Part shown: one piece after another, positions 49,344 to 58,645 of the stretch
Numbering within the stretch: the stretch's first letter is position 1
How the letters are laid out: the number at the start of each line of letters is the position of its first letter
Source of the DNA: Ralstonia thomasii
GTDB taxonomy: Bacteria; Pseudomonadota; Gammaproteobacteria; Burkholderiales; Burkholderiaceae
DNA: 64,000 bases
Direction: 5' to 3' (one strand)
Assembly (NCBI RefSeq): GCF_958405895.1
Contig: NZ_CATZAR010000005.1
The notes under the pieces: generated by a model
Seen by the model: only the letters and a program-made list of their open reading frames with translations
What the model was told of the DNA's origin: nothing
The model's database searches: none
Program-made: the position numbers and the translations under genes

Positions 49344-50252
49344 ATGGATACCCAAGCCGTCCGCGCCTACCTGCTGGACCTGCAGGACCGCATCACCACT
49401 GCCGCCAGCGCGCTGGACGGCGGCACGTTCGTCACCGACGCATGGGAGAAGCCGCCCACCGAGCGCCTGCGCGGCAGCGGCCGCACCCGCATCCTGGAAG
49501 GCGGCGCGCTGCTCGAGCGCGGCGGCGTCGGTTTTTCGCACGTGATGGGCGACACCCTGCCCCCGTCGGCGACCGCCAACCGGCCCGAACTGGCCGGGCG
49601 GGGTTTCGAGGCGATGGGCGTGTCGCTGGTCTTCCATCCGCGCAACCCCTACGTGCCGACGGTGCACATGAATGTGCGCTGCTTCGTCGCCGTGCGCTCC
49701 GATGCCGCCCCCGTCTGGTGGTTCGGCGGCGGCATGGACCTCACGCCCTATTACGGCTTCACCGAAGACGCCTCGCATTTCCACCGCACCTGCCAGGGCG
49801 CCCTTGCCCCCTATGGCGACGAGTTGTACCCGCGCTTCAAGCAATGGTGCGACGACTATTTCTATCTGAAGCACCGCAAGGAAGCGCGCGGCATCGGCGG
49901 CATCTTCTTCGACGACTTTGCGGAGCTGGGCTTCGAGCGCAGCTTCGAGATGATGCGCTCCGTCGGCGACGCCTTCCTGCCTGCGTGGCTGCCCATCGCC
50001 GAACAACGCCACGCGACGGCCTATGGTGAGCGCGAACGCGCCTTCCAGGCCTATCGCCGTGGCCGCTATGTCGAGTTCAATCTGGTATTCGACCGCGGCA
50101 CGCTGTTCGGCCTGCAAAGCGGCGGCCGCGCGGAATCGATCCTCATGTCGATGCCGCCGGTGGCCAACTGGCGCTACGACTGGCAGCCGGAACCGGGCTC
50201 GCCGGAGGCCGCGCTATACACCGATTTCCTGCCGGCGCGCGACTGGGTATGA
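49344..50252 (+). CDS. hemF: Oxygen-dependent coproporphyrinogen III oxidase
   Basis: This 302-aa enzyme contains HMNVRCFVA, WWFGGGMDLTPYYGF, HRKEARGIGGIFFDDF and FNLVFDRGTLFGLQSGGR, all signature blocks. It converts coproporphyrinogen III to protoporphyrinogen IX using O2 in haem synthesis. The nadD start overlaps its stop by four bases (ATGA), an unusual but conserved betaproteobacterial pairing. Confidence 0.95.
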   Translation: MDTQAVRAYLLDLQDRITTAASALDGGTFVTDAWEKPPTERLRGSGRTRILEGGALLERGGVGFSHVMGDTLPPSATANRPELAGRGFEAMGVSLVFHPRNPYVPTVHMNVRCFVAVRSDAAPVWWFGGGMDLTPYYGFTEDASHFHRTCQGALAPYGDELYPRFKQWCDDYFYLKHRKEARGIGGIFFDDFAELGFERSFEMMRSVGDAFLPAWLPIAEQRHATAYGERERAFQAYRRGRYVEFNLVFDRGTLFGLQSGGRAESILMSMPPVANWRYDWQPEPGSPEAALYTDFLPARDWV

Positions 50253-50959
50253 CGCTTCCCACGTTCGTGCGCCCCACTCTCGATCGCCCCTACCGGCTTG
50301 GCTTGCTGGGCGGCACGTTCGATCCGCCACACGTCGGCCACATCGCCCTGGCCGAACTGTGCATTGCCCGCCTCGACCTCGATGAGCTGCTGTGGATTCC
50401 GACCGGCGTGTCGTGGCAGAAGGCCGCCGACATCACACCCGCTCCGCTGCGCTTCGCCATGACCGAACTGGCCGCCAAAGCGGTACGCGGCGGCCGCGCC
50501 CGTGTCCATGTGAGCGGCATGGAAGTCGATCGCCACGGCCCCAGCTACACCATTGACACCGTGCGCGAATTGCGCGGCGTCTACGGCCCGGACACCTCCA
50601 TGGCGTGGCTGATGGGCGCCGACCAGCTCGTCGGCCTGGACACCTGGCACGGCTGGCAAGACCTGTTCGAATACGTCCACTTGTGCGTCGCCACACGCCC
50701 GGGTTTCGACCTCCAGGCACTGCATGTGCCGGTACAGCGCGAGCTCGATGTGCGCCGAGGCGACACAGCATTGATACAATGCGCACCCGCCGGCCATATG
50801 TGGATCGACCAGACCCTGGCCGTCGACCTGTCATCCACCCGCCTGCGCCAGCAGCTGGCCACCGGCGCGCGCTGTGACACCGACCTGCCCGCCGGCGTGG
50901 CCGACCTGATCCAATCGCATTCGCTGTACCGCCGTGCCAATGGCACGGTCAGTGCCTGA
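50249..50959 (+). CDS. nadD: Nicotinate-nucleotide adenylyltransferase
   Basis: This 236-aa enzyme has the nucleotidyltransferase motif LLGGTFDPPHVGHIALAE near the N-terminus and LSSTRLRQQL toward the end. It adenylates nicotinate mononucleotide in NAD synthesis. It is coupled to hemF and lies 71 bases ahead of rsfS, the usual nadD-rsfS-rlmH order. Confidence 0.95.
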   Translation: MTLPTFVRPTLDRPYRLGLLGGTFDPPHVGHIALAELCIARLDLDELLWIPTGVSWQKAADITPAPLRFAMTELAAKAVRGGRARVHVSGMEVDRHGPSYTIDTVRELRGVYGPDTSMAWLMGADQLVGLDTWHGWQDLFEYVHLCVATRPGFDLQALHVPVQRELDVRRGDTALIQCAPAGHMWIDQTLAVDLSSTRLRQQLATGARCDTDLPAGVADLIQSHSLYRRANGTVSA

Positions 50960-51030
50960 CCGCGTGATTGACCACCTTCACGCGCTTTTTTGACCTTTTT
51001 CTCGCCTTTTAAACGTTCTTCTCACTCAGT

Positions 51031-51648
51031 ATGGATATTCGCAAACTACAACGCGTGATCGTCGACGCGCTCGAAGACGTCAAGGCGCAAGACATCAAGG
51101 TCTTCAATACGACGCACCTGACCGAACTGTTCGACCGCACGGTCATTGCCAGCGGCACCTCCAACCGCCAGACCAAGGCCCTCGCCGCCTCCGTGCGTGA
51201 CGCCGTCAAGGAAGCCGGCGGCCACATCATCGCCGTGGAAGGCGAAGACGTGGGCGAATGGGTGCTGGTCGACTGCGGCGACGCCGTGGTCCACATCATG
51301 CAGCCGCAGCTGCGCCTGTACTACAACCTCGAAGAGATCTGGGGTGACAAGCCGGTGCGCATCGAACTCGGCGGCACCGGCAAGCGCGGCCTGCCCAAGG
51401 CCAGTGAAGGTTACGACGACGAGGAAGACGAGGCCGAAGAGGTCACGCCCGCCAAGCGCCGGACCACCAAGCCGAAGCTGGCTGGTGAGCGCCCGACCAA
51501 GGCCGCCGCACCGGCCAAGAAGGCTCCTGCCAAGACCGCCCCCAGGAAGCCGGCCACCAAGCGCGCACCCGGCACAGGCAAGCCCGCCACGAAGACGGCC
51601 GCAAAGACGGCCACCAAGCGCGCGCCAGCCAAGAAGCGCGCGGCGTAA
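51031..51648 (+). CDS. rsfS: Ribosomal silencing factor RsfS with long basic tail
   Basis: The first 115 or so residues are RsfS: VIVDALEDVKAQDIKVFNTT, RTVIASGTSNRQTKALAAS, GEWVLVDCGDAVVHIMQPQL and YYNLEEIWGDKPV. It binds ribosomal protein L14 to block subunit joining when nutrients are short. Residues from about 135 to 205 form a Lys/Ala/Pro/Thr-rich tail with repeats such as APAKKAPAKTAPRKPATKRA. The tail resembles histone-H1-like tails and is absent from most RsfS proteins. Confidence 0.92.
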   Translation: MDIRKLQRVIVDALEDVKAQDIKVFNTTHLTELFDRTVIASGTSNRQTKALAASVRDAVKEAGGHIIAVEGEDVGEWVLVDCGDAVVHIMQPQLRLYYNLEEIWGDKPVRIELGGTGKRGLPKASEGYDDEEDEAEEVTPAKRRTTKPKLAGERPTKAAAPAKKAPAKTAPRKPATKRAPGTGKPATKTAAKTATKRAPAKKRAA

Positions 51649-51669
51649 CGTCTGGCAGACCGTCTCACC

Positions 51670-52140
51670 ATGCAGTTGCTGATCGTTGCCGTCGGGCACA
51701 AGATGCCGTCCTGGATCGAGGAAGGCTTCTCTGAATATGCCAAGCGCATGCCGCCCGAACTGCGCATCGAACTGCGCGAGATCAAGCCCGAGCAACGCTC
51801 GGGCAGCCGCACCGCCGCCACCGTCATGCAGCTGGAAGCCGCGCGCATTGAAGCCGCGCTGCCCAAAGGCTGCCGCATGATCGCGCTGGATGAGCGCGGA
51901 AAGGACCTCACCACCGTCGCGCTGGCTGAATCGCTCACCGGATGGCAACAGGAAGGTGGTGATATCGCGTTCGTGATCGGCGGCGCGGATGGGCTGGACC
52001 CGGCACTCAAGGCAAAAGCCCGTACGCTGATCCGCCTGTCGAGCCTGACGCTGCCCCACGGCATGGTGCGTGTGCTGCTGGCCGAGCAACTCTACCGCGC
52101 ATGGAGCATCACGCAGAACCACCCGTACCACCGCGTATGA
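51670..52140 (+). CDS. rlmH: 23S rRNA (pseudouridine1915-N3)-methyltransferase
   Basis: This 156-aa SPOUT enzyme contains IALDERGKDLTTVALAESL, DIAFVIGGADGLDP and the C-terminal RAWSITQNHPYHR. It methylates pseudouridine 1915 of 23S rRNA in the 70S ribosome. It follows rsfS by 21 bases and overlaps the Maf gene start (ATGA). Confidence 0.95.
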   Translation: MQLLIVAVGHKMPSWIEEGFSEYAKRMPPELRIELREIKPEQRSGSRTAATVMQLEAARIEAALPKGCRMIALDERGKDLTTVALAESLTGWQQEGGDIAFVIGGADGLDPALKAKARTLIRLSSLTLPHGMVRVLLAEQLYRAWSITQNHPYHRV

Positions 52141-52760
52141 CCATGGATGCACACGGCGCGCCTCACCTCTATCTCGCCTCGCAAAGCCCGCGCCGACAGG
52201 AACTGCTGCGCCAGATCGGCGCGCGCTTCGCGCTGCTGCTCGCCAGCGACGATGAAGATGCGGAAGGGCTGGAAGCCGAGCTCCCCGGCGAGACGCCCGA
52301 CGACTACGTTCAACGTGTCTGCGCATTGAAGGCTCAGGCAGCTGTGCGTCGCCGCACTGCACGTAACCTCCCCGCTTTGCCGATCCTCACGTCTGACACG
52401 ACGGTGTGCCTGGGCGGCGAGATCCTCGGCAAACCTACTGACGCAGCCGACGCCCACCGCATGCTGCGCGGCATGTCAGGGCGCGAACACCGCGTGCTGA
52501 CCGCCGTCACCGTCGTCAAGGCCGACGGCACGCCGATGCACGCGCTGTCCGTTTCGGACGTGCGCTTTGCCGTGCTGACGGACAACGACATCGCCCGCTA
52601 CATCGCCAGCGGCGAGCCCTTTGGCAAGGCGGGCGCGTACGGCATCCAGGGGCGCGCAGCCGCCTTTGTGGCCCATATTTCGGGAAGCTATTCGGGTATC
52701 ATGGGTCTACCCCTGTTCGAGACCGCCGCACTGCTCGCACAGGCGGGCATCACGCTGTGA
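52137..52760 (+). CDS. maf: Maf-family nucleotide pyrophosphatase
   Basis: This 207-aa protein is read from ATG 52137, overlapping rlmH; an ATG two codons on is possible. Family blocks are YLASQSPRRQELLRQIG, LTSDTTVCLGGEILGKP and GAYGIQGRAAAFVAHISGSY. Maf enzymes hydrolyse modified or canonical nucleoside triphosphates, dTTP/UTP in the YhdE subgroup. It sits in the conserved rlmH-maf-rng order. Confidence 0.92.
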   Translation: MTMDAHGAPHLYLASQSPRRQELLRQIGARFALLLASDDEDAEGLEAELPGETPDDYVQRVCALKAQAAVRRRTARNLPALPILTSDTTVCLGGEILGKPTDAADAHRMLRGMSGREHRVLTAVTVVKADGTPMHALSVSDVRFAVLTDNDIARYIASGEPFGKAGAYGIQGRAAAFVAHISGSYSGIMGLPLFETAALLAQAGITL

Positions 52761-52900
52761 ATCACGCTGTAACTCGCGCTCTCTGACCGGCCCCGATGCA
52801 CGCGCCGGACAGCGTGCGAGGGCCGGTTTCAAGACACGCTTCGGGCAACCCTGTCCGGCCCAGAGGCGGGTGCTGAAACCCGCTCTCCTGGTACCTCTCC

Positions 52901-54370
52901 ATGTCCGAAGACATTCTCGTCAATATCACGCCGCAAGAAACGCGCGTGGCTATCGTCCAGCAAGCCGCCGTTCAGGAGCTTCACATCGAGCGCACGCTGA
53001 CGCGCGGCCTGGTCGGCAACATTTACCTTGGCAAGGTGGTGCGCGTGCTGCCTGGCATGCAGTCGGCCTTTATCGATATCGGGCTGGAGCGTGCGGCGTT
53101 CTTGCATGTGGCTGACATTTGGCACCCGCGCGACGCGAAGGACGCGCCGCCCACACCGCAAGTCGCCATCGAGAAGACGCTCTTCGAAGGCCAGGCGTTG
53201 ATGGTGCAGGTCATCAAGGATCCGATTGGCACCAAGGGGGCGCGGCTGTCCACGCAGGTCAGCATTGCCGGCCGGACGCTGGTCTATCTCCCGCAAGACC
53301 CGCACATCGGCATCTCGCAGAAGATCGGCAACGAGGCCGAGCGTGAAGCGCTGCGCGCACGCGTGACCGCCATGGTGCCCACCGATGAGCGCGGCGGTTT
53401 CATCGTGCGCACGATCGCCGAAGAGTCGACCGACGAAGAACTCGCCAACGACGTCGCTTACCTGCGCAAGATCTGGGCGACCATCCGCCACAATGCAACC
53501 ACCCTGCCCGCCCCCTCGATCCTGTACCAGGACCTGAACCTCGCCCAGCGCGTGCTGCGCGATTTCGTGACGGACGAAACGCGCAGCATCCAGGTCGATT
53601 CGCGCGAGAACCATCAGAAGCTCGTCGAGTTTGCGCAGGAGTACACGCCGGCCGTGGTCGAGCGCCTGACGCATTACACCGGCGAACGGCCAATCTTCGA
53701 CCTGTACAACATCGAGGCGGAAGTCGAGCGCGCGCTGTCGCGCCGGGTCGACCTGAAATCGGGCGGCTACCTGATGATCGACCAGACCGAGGCGATGACG
53801 ACCATCGACGTCAACACCGGCGGCTACGTGGGCGCGCGCAACTTCGACGACACGATCTTCAAGACCAACCTGGAAGCCGCGCACACCATTGCGCGGCAAC
53901 TGCGGCTGCGCAATCTGGGCGGCATCATCATCATCGACTTCATCGACATGGAGTCGGCCGAGCATCGCGATGCGGTGCTCGCCGAACTGCGCAAGGCGCT
54001 GTCGCGCGACCGCACGCGCATCACGGTCAACAGCTTCTCGCAGCTGGGGCTGGTTGAGATGACACGCAAGCGCACTCGGGAATCGCTTGCGCACGTGCTG
54101 TGCGAGCAGTGCCCGGTGTGCCAGGGCAAGGGTCAGGTCAAGACACCGCGCACCGTGTGCTACGACATCCTGCGCGAGATCATGCGCGAGTCGCGACAGT
54201 TCAATCCGCGCGAATTCCGCATCCTGGCGTCGCAGTCAGTGATTGACCTGTTCCTGGAAGAAGAAAGCCAGCACCTTGCGATGCTGGGGGATTTCATCGG
54301 CAAGCCGATTTCGTTGCAGGTGGAATCGTCGGCGGCGAGCCAGGAGCAGTACGACATCATCTTGATGTAG
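52901..54370 (+). CDS. rng: Ribonuclease G
   Basis: This 489-aa enzyme has an S1 RNA-binding region (GNIYLGKVVRVLPGMQSAFI), the catalytic Asp pair in TTIDVNTGGYVG and IIDFIDME, and the zinc-link region CEQCPVCQGKGQVKTP. RNase G matures the 16S rRNA 5' end and starts decay of some mRNAs. The length agrees with RNase G and not RNase E. The 140-base leader from maf contains GC-rich inverted segments (GGCCGG, CCGGCC) that may fold. Confidence 0.94.
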   Translation: MSEDILVNITPQETRVAIVQQAAVQELHIERTLTRGLVGNIYLGKVVRVLPGMQSAFIDIGLERAAFLHVADIWHPRDAKDAPPTPQVAIEKTLFEGQALMVQVIKDPIGTKGARLSTQVSIAGRTLVYLPQDPHIGISQKIGNEAEREALRARVTAMVPTDERGGFIVRTIAEESTDEELANDVAYLRKIWATIRHNATTLPAPSILYQDLNLAQRVLRDFVTDETRSIQVDSRENHQKLVEFAQEYTPAVVERLTHYTGERPIFDLYNIEAEVERALSRRVDLKSGGYLMIDQTEAMTTIDVNTGGYVGARNFDDTIFKTNLEAAHTIARQLRLRNLGGIIIIDFIDMESAEHRDAVLAELRKALSRDRTRITVNSFSQLGLVEMTRKRTRESLAHVLCEQCPVCQGKGQVKTPRTVCYDILREIMRESRQFNPREFRILASQSVIDLFLEEESQHLAMLGDFIGKPISLQVESSAASQEQYDIILM

Positions 54371-54396
54371 CGCCACACCCGGCCAGCGGCGCTGGG

Positions 54397-54996
54397 CTAC
54401 GCCTTCTTCTCGCGCGGCAGACGGCCTAGCAGGAAGAACTCCTCGTTCGGCCGCATCGAAATCACATTCGCCATGCGATTCGACAGGCCGAAGAAGGCGG
54501 TGATGCCGGCGATGTCCCAGATGTCCTCATCATCGAAGCCGTGCGCGCGCAGCGCTTCATAGTCGGCGTCGTTGACGGTGTGCGATGCGGTGCAAACCTT
54601 CATCGCAAAGTCGAGCATGGCGCGCTGGCGCGGCGTGATGTCGGCCTTGCGGTAATTGACGGCCACCTGGTCGGCCACCAGCGGATTCTTCTCGTAAATG
54701 CGCAGGATGGCGCCGTGCGCGACCACGCAATACAGGCACTGGTTGGCAGCGGAGGTGGCGACGACGATCATCTCGCGCTCGCCCTTGGTGAGGCTGCTGC
54801 CTTCCCGCAGCATCAGCGCATCGTGGTACGCGAAGAAGGCACGGCACTCGTCGGGCCGATGCGACAGCGCAAGGAAGACGTTCGGCACAAAGCCGCTCTT
54901 CTCCTGCACCTCCAGGATGCGCGCGCGGATGTCTTCGGGAATGTCGGCCAGTGAAGGAACGGGGAACCGGCTGATGGGCGGCGTGGTGGTCGTCAC
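54397..54996 (-). CDS. AhpD/CMD-like peroxidase-related protein
   Basis: This 199-aa protein carries the carboxymuconolactone-decarboxylase/AhpD redox motif in ANQCLYCVVAHGAILR (C-x-x-C with a following His) and a conserved REMIVVATSAANQ helix. It belongs to the uncharacterised peroxidase-related family. It should act in peroxide reduction or as a thiol-redox partner in the cytoplasm. It is convergent with rng. Confidence 0.82.
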   Translation of the reverse strand: MTTTTPPISRFPVPSLADIPEDIRARILEVQEKSGFVPNVFLALSHRPDECRAFFAYHDALMLREGSSLTKGEREMIVVATSAANQCLYCVVAHGAILRIYEKNPLVADQVAVNYRKADITPRQRAMLDFAMKVCTASHTVNDADYEALRAHGFDDEDIWDIAGITAFFGLSNRMANVISMRPNEEFFLLGRLPREKKA

Positions 54997-55047
54997 GATG
55001 TCTCCTTTGATGTGAGCATCCTGAGCACGCCGCCCGAGAGGAAGGGC

Positions 55048-56817
55048 TTACTGGGTAGCGAACTGGATGCGATGGAGTCCAGCATACAACCCATCGCGCT
55101 CGATGAGTTCGCGGTGCGTGCCGGCTTCGGCAATCTTGCCGTGCTCGAGCACGATGATCCGATCGGCATTTTCGATGGTCGACAGGCGGTGCGCGATCAC
55201 CAGCGTCGTCCGGCCCTCCATCAGCCGTTCGAGCGCGGCCTGCACCTGGCGTTCGGACTCCGAATCCAGCGCGGACGTCGCTTCGTCCAGGATCAGGATC
55301 GGCGCGTCCTTGTAGATCGCACGTGCAATCGCCAGGCGCTGGCGCTGCCCACCGGACAGCTTCGAGCCGTTGTCGCCAACATTGGTATCGATGCCCTCGG
55401 GCAGGTTGTCCACCACATCGGTCAGGTAAGCCGCTTCGAGTGCACGGCGCACGCGGGCCATGTCGATCTCGGAGGCGTCGCGCGCGCCATAGGCCACGTT
55501 GGCGGCGATGGTGTCATTGAACAGCACCACATCCTGGCTCACGAAGGCGATCTGCCGGCGCAGGTCGTGCAGCGCCAAATCCGCCAGCGCATCGCCGTCG
55601 AGCGAGATCGTGCCCGAGGTCGGATCGAAGAAGCGCGGCAGCAGGTTCACCAGCGTGGTCTTGCCGCTGCCAGATGGCCCGACCAGCGCAACGACCTCGC
55701 CCGGCTTGACGTGCAGGTTGACATTATCGAGCGCCGCCCGGCCATCTTCCCCATAGCGGAACGTGACGTTGTCGAAGCGGACATCGCCCCGGGCACGATC
55801 GATCTTCTTGCCGCCTTCTTGCGGTTCGATCGGCGTGTCGATCAGGCCAAAGATGAATTCGGCGGCGGTCAGGCCGCGCTGCAGCGGCTGATTCACGTCG
55901 GTCAAGTGCTTGAGCGGCGAGATCAGCAGCAGCATCGCCATCACAAAGCCGGTAAAGCCGCCGACCGTGGTCTGATTGGCCTGCGCCTGCATCATGGCAA
56001 TGGCCAGGATGACAGACAGCGCCAGCGCTGCCAGGAACTGCGTCACCGGCTGGTTCAGGCCGCCGGCCACGGCCACGCGCATGGCGTAACCACGGAGGCG
56101 GTTCGTCATGGCATTGAAGCGCAGCGATTCATACGCCTCGCCGCCATGCAGCTTGACGACCTTGTAGCCGCCCACGGCCTCTTCGACCACATAGGCGGCC
56201 TGGTTGGTCAAGTTCTGGCTTTCGCGGTTGAGCGAGCGCAGGCGGCGGTTGATACGCGACATCAGCAGCCCGATGATCGGCAGGATCACCGCCACCACCA
56301 GCGTCAGACGCCAGTTGGTATAGAAGAGGAAGATCAGCAGCGCCAGCACCGTCATCGAGTCGCGCACCAGCGTGATGAACACGCCGGTCAGCACCTGCAG
56401 CACCTGGTTCACTTCAAAGATGACCGCGTTGATGATCGACGCGGCCGTATTGCGCTGATAGTACGAGGCCGGCGCCTGCAGCAGGCGCTCGAACATCTTC
56501 ATCCGCAGATTCAGCAGCACCTTGTTCGATACGAGGCTCAACAGATACGTCGACGCAAATTGCGCGATGCCGCGCACCACCGCAATACCCACCAGCATGG
56601 CCGGCACCTGCCACAGCTTGCCGGCGTACTCACCGCCGAAACCCTGATCCAGCAGATCCTTCACGACCTTGGGGATGATCCCCTCCGTGGCCGCCACCAC
56701 ACCCATGGCGACCATTGCCAGGATGAAGGCGGTCAATTCGGGGCGAAGGTAGCCCCACAACCGCTTGAGCATCGGCTTGGCGGGCGCTGGGTGATCAGAC
56801 TTTGCTTGTATACTCAC
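55048..56817 (-). CDS. msbA: Lipid A flippase, ABC transporter MsbA
   Basis: The protein is read from GTG 56817-56815 (589 aa). A longer ATG frame to 56898 adds 27 unconserved residues. Six transmembrane helices in the N-terminal half are followed by an ATPase with Walker A GPSGSGKTT, signature LSGGQRQR and Walker B ILILDEATSALD. It flips lipid A-core across the inner membrane as a homodimer. It lies beside five LPS glycosylation genes. The 187-base gap to the divergent gene is its promoter region. Confidence 0.93.
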   Translation of the reverse strand: MSIQAKSDHPAPAKPMLKRLWGYLRPELTAFILAMVAMGVVAATEGIIPKVVKDLLDQGFGGEYAGKLWQVPAMLVGIAVVRGIAQFASTYLLSLVSNKVLLNLRMKMFERLLQAPASYYQRNTAASIINAVIFEVNQVLQVLTGVFITLVRDSMTVLALLIFLFYTNWRLTLVVAVILPIIGLLMSRINRRLRSLNRESQNLTNQAAYVVEEAVGGYKVVKLHGGEAYESLRFNAMTNRLRGYAMRVAVAGGLNQPVTQFLAALALSVILAIAMMQAQANQTTVGGFTGFVMAMLLLISPLKHLTDVNQPLQRGLTAAEFIFGLIDTPIEPQEGGKKIDRARGDVRFDNVTFRYGEDGRAALDNVNLHVKPGEVVALVGPSGSGKTTLVNLLPRFFDPTSGTISLDGDALADLALHDLRRQIAFVSQDVVLFNDTIAANVAYGARDASEIDMARVRRALEAAYLTDVVDNLPEGIDTNVGDNGSKLSGGQRQRLAIARAIYKDAPILILDEATSALDSESERQVQAALERLMEGRTTLVIAHRLSTIENADRIIVLEHGKIAEAGTHRELIERDGLYAGLHRIQFATQ

Positions 56818-57004
56818 GGCGTTTTCAAATGAGGGTGGGCAGCTTGCGTCGCATGGCGATCGCATGGCCGCCATAAAGTGCGTTGCAGCGGCTGTCATCC
56901 GACAGACGGGCGACCCGGCATTTTAGCGGCAATCCACCACCCGGCCCATCCTGCTGCGCAATGCCCGGTCCAGACTGGCCGACGCATCACCTGACGCTTC
57001 CGCA

Positions 57005-57787
57005 ATGAGTTCGCGCGTTCCCACGTTTTTCATCAATCTCGACCACGACGCCGGGCGCCGCGAGGCCCTGGAACGACAACTCGATGCGTTGGGCCTGCCG
57101 CATCAACGCTTCCCCGGTGTGTACGGCAAGACACTTCCCGCCGACGAACTTGCGCGCCACTATGACCATGCACGCGCTACGAGCCAAAGCCGCGAATTGA
57201 CCGTCGGCGAAGTCGGCTGCGCGCTGAGCCACCTCGGCGTCTACCGGGCAATGATCGAGCAGAACCTGCCCTACGCGCTCATTCTGGAAGACGACGCGAA
57301 ACTCGGGCCGGATGTGCCCGCCGTGCTCGACGCGCTGGCACAGAGCGTGTCACCCGACGAACCCGTCGTCACGCTGCTCACGCACATCGACCGTTACTAC
57401 AAGCGCAGCGCGCGACCGCTGACAGCGGACCACCGCACGGTCAAACTTGCCAACTACCAGTGGCTCGCGCATGGTTATTTCGTCACGCGCGCCGCGGCCA
57501 AGCGCATGGTCGAGCAGCTCTATCCCGTGTGGCTGGCCGCAGACTATTGGTACAAGTTTGAGCGCGAAGGCATCGTGCAGATGCGTGCGGTCGTACCTTA
57601 TGTGATTGGCGTGCAGGACTTCGATAGCGGCTCAAACCTGGAAGCCGATCGCGCCATCAAAAGCCGCGAAGCCGACGACCGCCTGGGGCTCGGCCATCAT
57701 CTGCGCCAGATCTTCGTGCGCAAGTTCCTCTATCAGATTTTCGTGCGGCCGTTTCTCGGCATCGTTAAGCAGAAGAAGACCTGGTGA
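57005..57787 (+). CDS. Glycosyltransferase family 25 (LPS sugar transferase)
   Basis: This 260-aa protein has the GT25 pattern: FINLDHDAGRREALERQLDA, LTVGEVGCALSHLGVYRAMI and YALILEDDAKLG, whose acidic residues form the donor site. It transfers a hexose, typically galactose, to the LPS core. It faces away from msbA and is convergent with the leftward glycosyltransferase cluster. Confidence 0.88.
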   Translation: MSSRVPTFFINLDHDAGRREALERQLDALGLPHQRFPGVYGKTLPADELARHYDHARATSQSRELTVGEVGCALSHLGVYRAMIEQNLPYALILEDDAKLGPDVPAVLDALAQSVSPDEPVVTLLTHIDRYYKRSARPLTADHRTVKLANYQWLAHGYFVTRAAAKRMVEQLYPVWLAADYWYKFEREGIVQMRAVVPYVIGVQDFDSGSNLEADRAIKSREADDRLGLGHHLRQIFVRKFLYQIFVRPFLGIVKQKKTW

Positions 57788-57802
57788 GCAGACGGCGCTC
57801 GT

Positions 57803-58645
57803 TCAGGCGCCCTGCTCTCGCAGTTCTGCAAGCCCGACGTCTGCGCGGATGATGTCGGTATTGCGCCGAGCCATCATGCGTTGATAGTTGGGGCTTTCCT
57901 GCTCGCGCGATTGCTCGCGATGCCATAGGTGGAAGACTTCGGTCGCGCAAAAACCGCGCTTGCGCCGCACGCCGGCGTTATAAAGGCGAACCGCCAGATC
58001 GGCGTCTTCATGGCCCCATCCGACGAAGCTCTGATCGAAACCGTTCACGCGCTCGAAATCGCTGCGCCACACGCCAAGGTTGCAGCTCTTGATGCCGCGC
58101 AGGCTGGTGTCCTTGAGGGTACGCGGCACCGGTAAGCCCGGCACCAATAGCGGCACGAATTTGTTGACGCGGCCGGCGCGCCAGGCGGCAAACCAATACG
58201 CGCGATCCTTCAGGTGGATGTCGATCTGCTGGGCGACGACCTCGCGCGTCATCGCCTCATTCAGCAGGATGCGGCTGCCGGACAGCAGGCGCCCCCGCTC
58301 GGCCAATGCGCGGTGCCGCGCCACAAAATCCGGACGCGGCACGCAATCGCCATCGAGAAAAACGAGGTAGTCGGCGTCCGTCGCCAGCACGCCGCGGTTG
58401 CGGATCTCACCGGCACGGAAGCCGTCGTCGGGATGCCAGACATGGCGCAGCGGATACGGCGCGGTCTTGGCGGCGGCTTCGATGGCAAAGCGTGTGTCAT
58501 CGCGCGAACCGTCGTCGGCGACGATGACATCGAATGCGCGATCGGTCTGTGCGCTGCAGCCGGCCAGTACGCGAACCAGCGCGTCCGGGCGGTTATACGT
58601 CGTAACGATGAGGGCGATGCGACGCGGCGACTCAGAGCTTGCCAT
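57803..58645 (-). CDS. Glycosyltransferase family 2 with galactosyltransferase-type C-terminus
   Basis: This 280-aa protein has a GT-A fold beginning ALIVTTYNRPDALVRVLAGC, with the DXD-like metal site in LVFLDGDCVPRP. The C-terminal part FVGWGHEDADLAVRLYNAGV resembles the galactosyltransferase C-domain. It shares 14 bases with the next gene upstream, so the cluster is one transcript. It probably adds a sugar to LPS core or O-antigen. Confidence 0.87.
   Translation of the reverse strand: MASSESPRRIALIVTTYNRPDALVRVLAGCSAQTDRAFDVIVADDGSRDDTRFAIEAAAKTAPYPLRHVWHPDDGFRAGEIRNRGVLATDADYLVFLDGDCVPRPDFVARHRALAERGRLLSGSRILLNEAMTREVVAQQIDIHLKDRAYWFAAWRAGRVNKFVPLLVPGLPVPRTLKDTSLRGIKSCNLGVWRSDFERVNGFDQSFVGWGHEDADLAVRLYNAGVRRKRGFCATEVFHLWHREQSREQESPNYQRMMARRNTDIIRADVGLAELREQGA

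Noticed and set aside
47904..50117. 737-residue minus-strand frame
   Set aside because: Shadow of purD and hemF.
55012..56832. 606-residue plus-strand frame
   Set aside because: Shadow of msbA; rich in Gln/His/Arg as expected for antisense high-GC frames.
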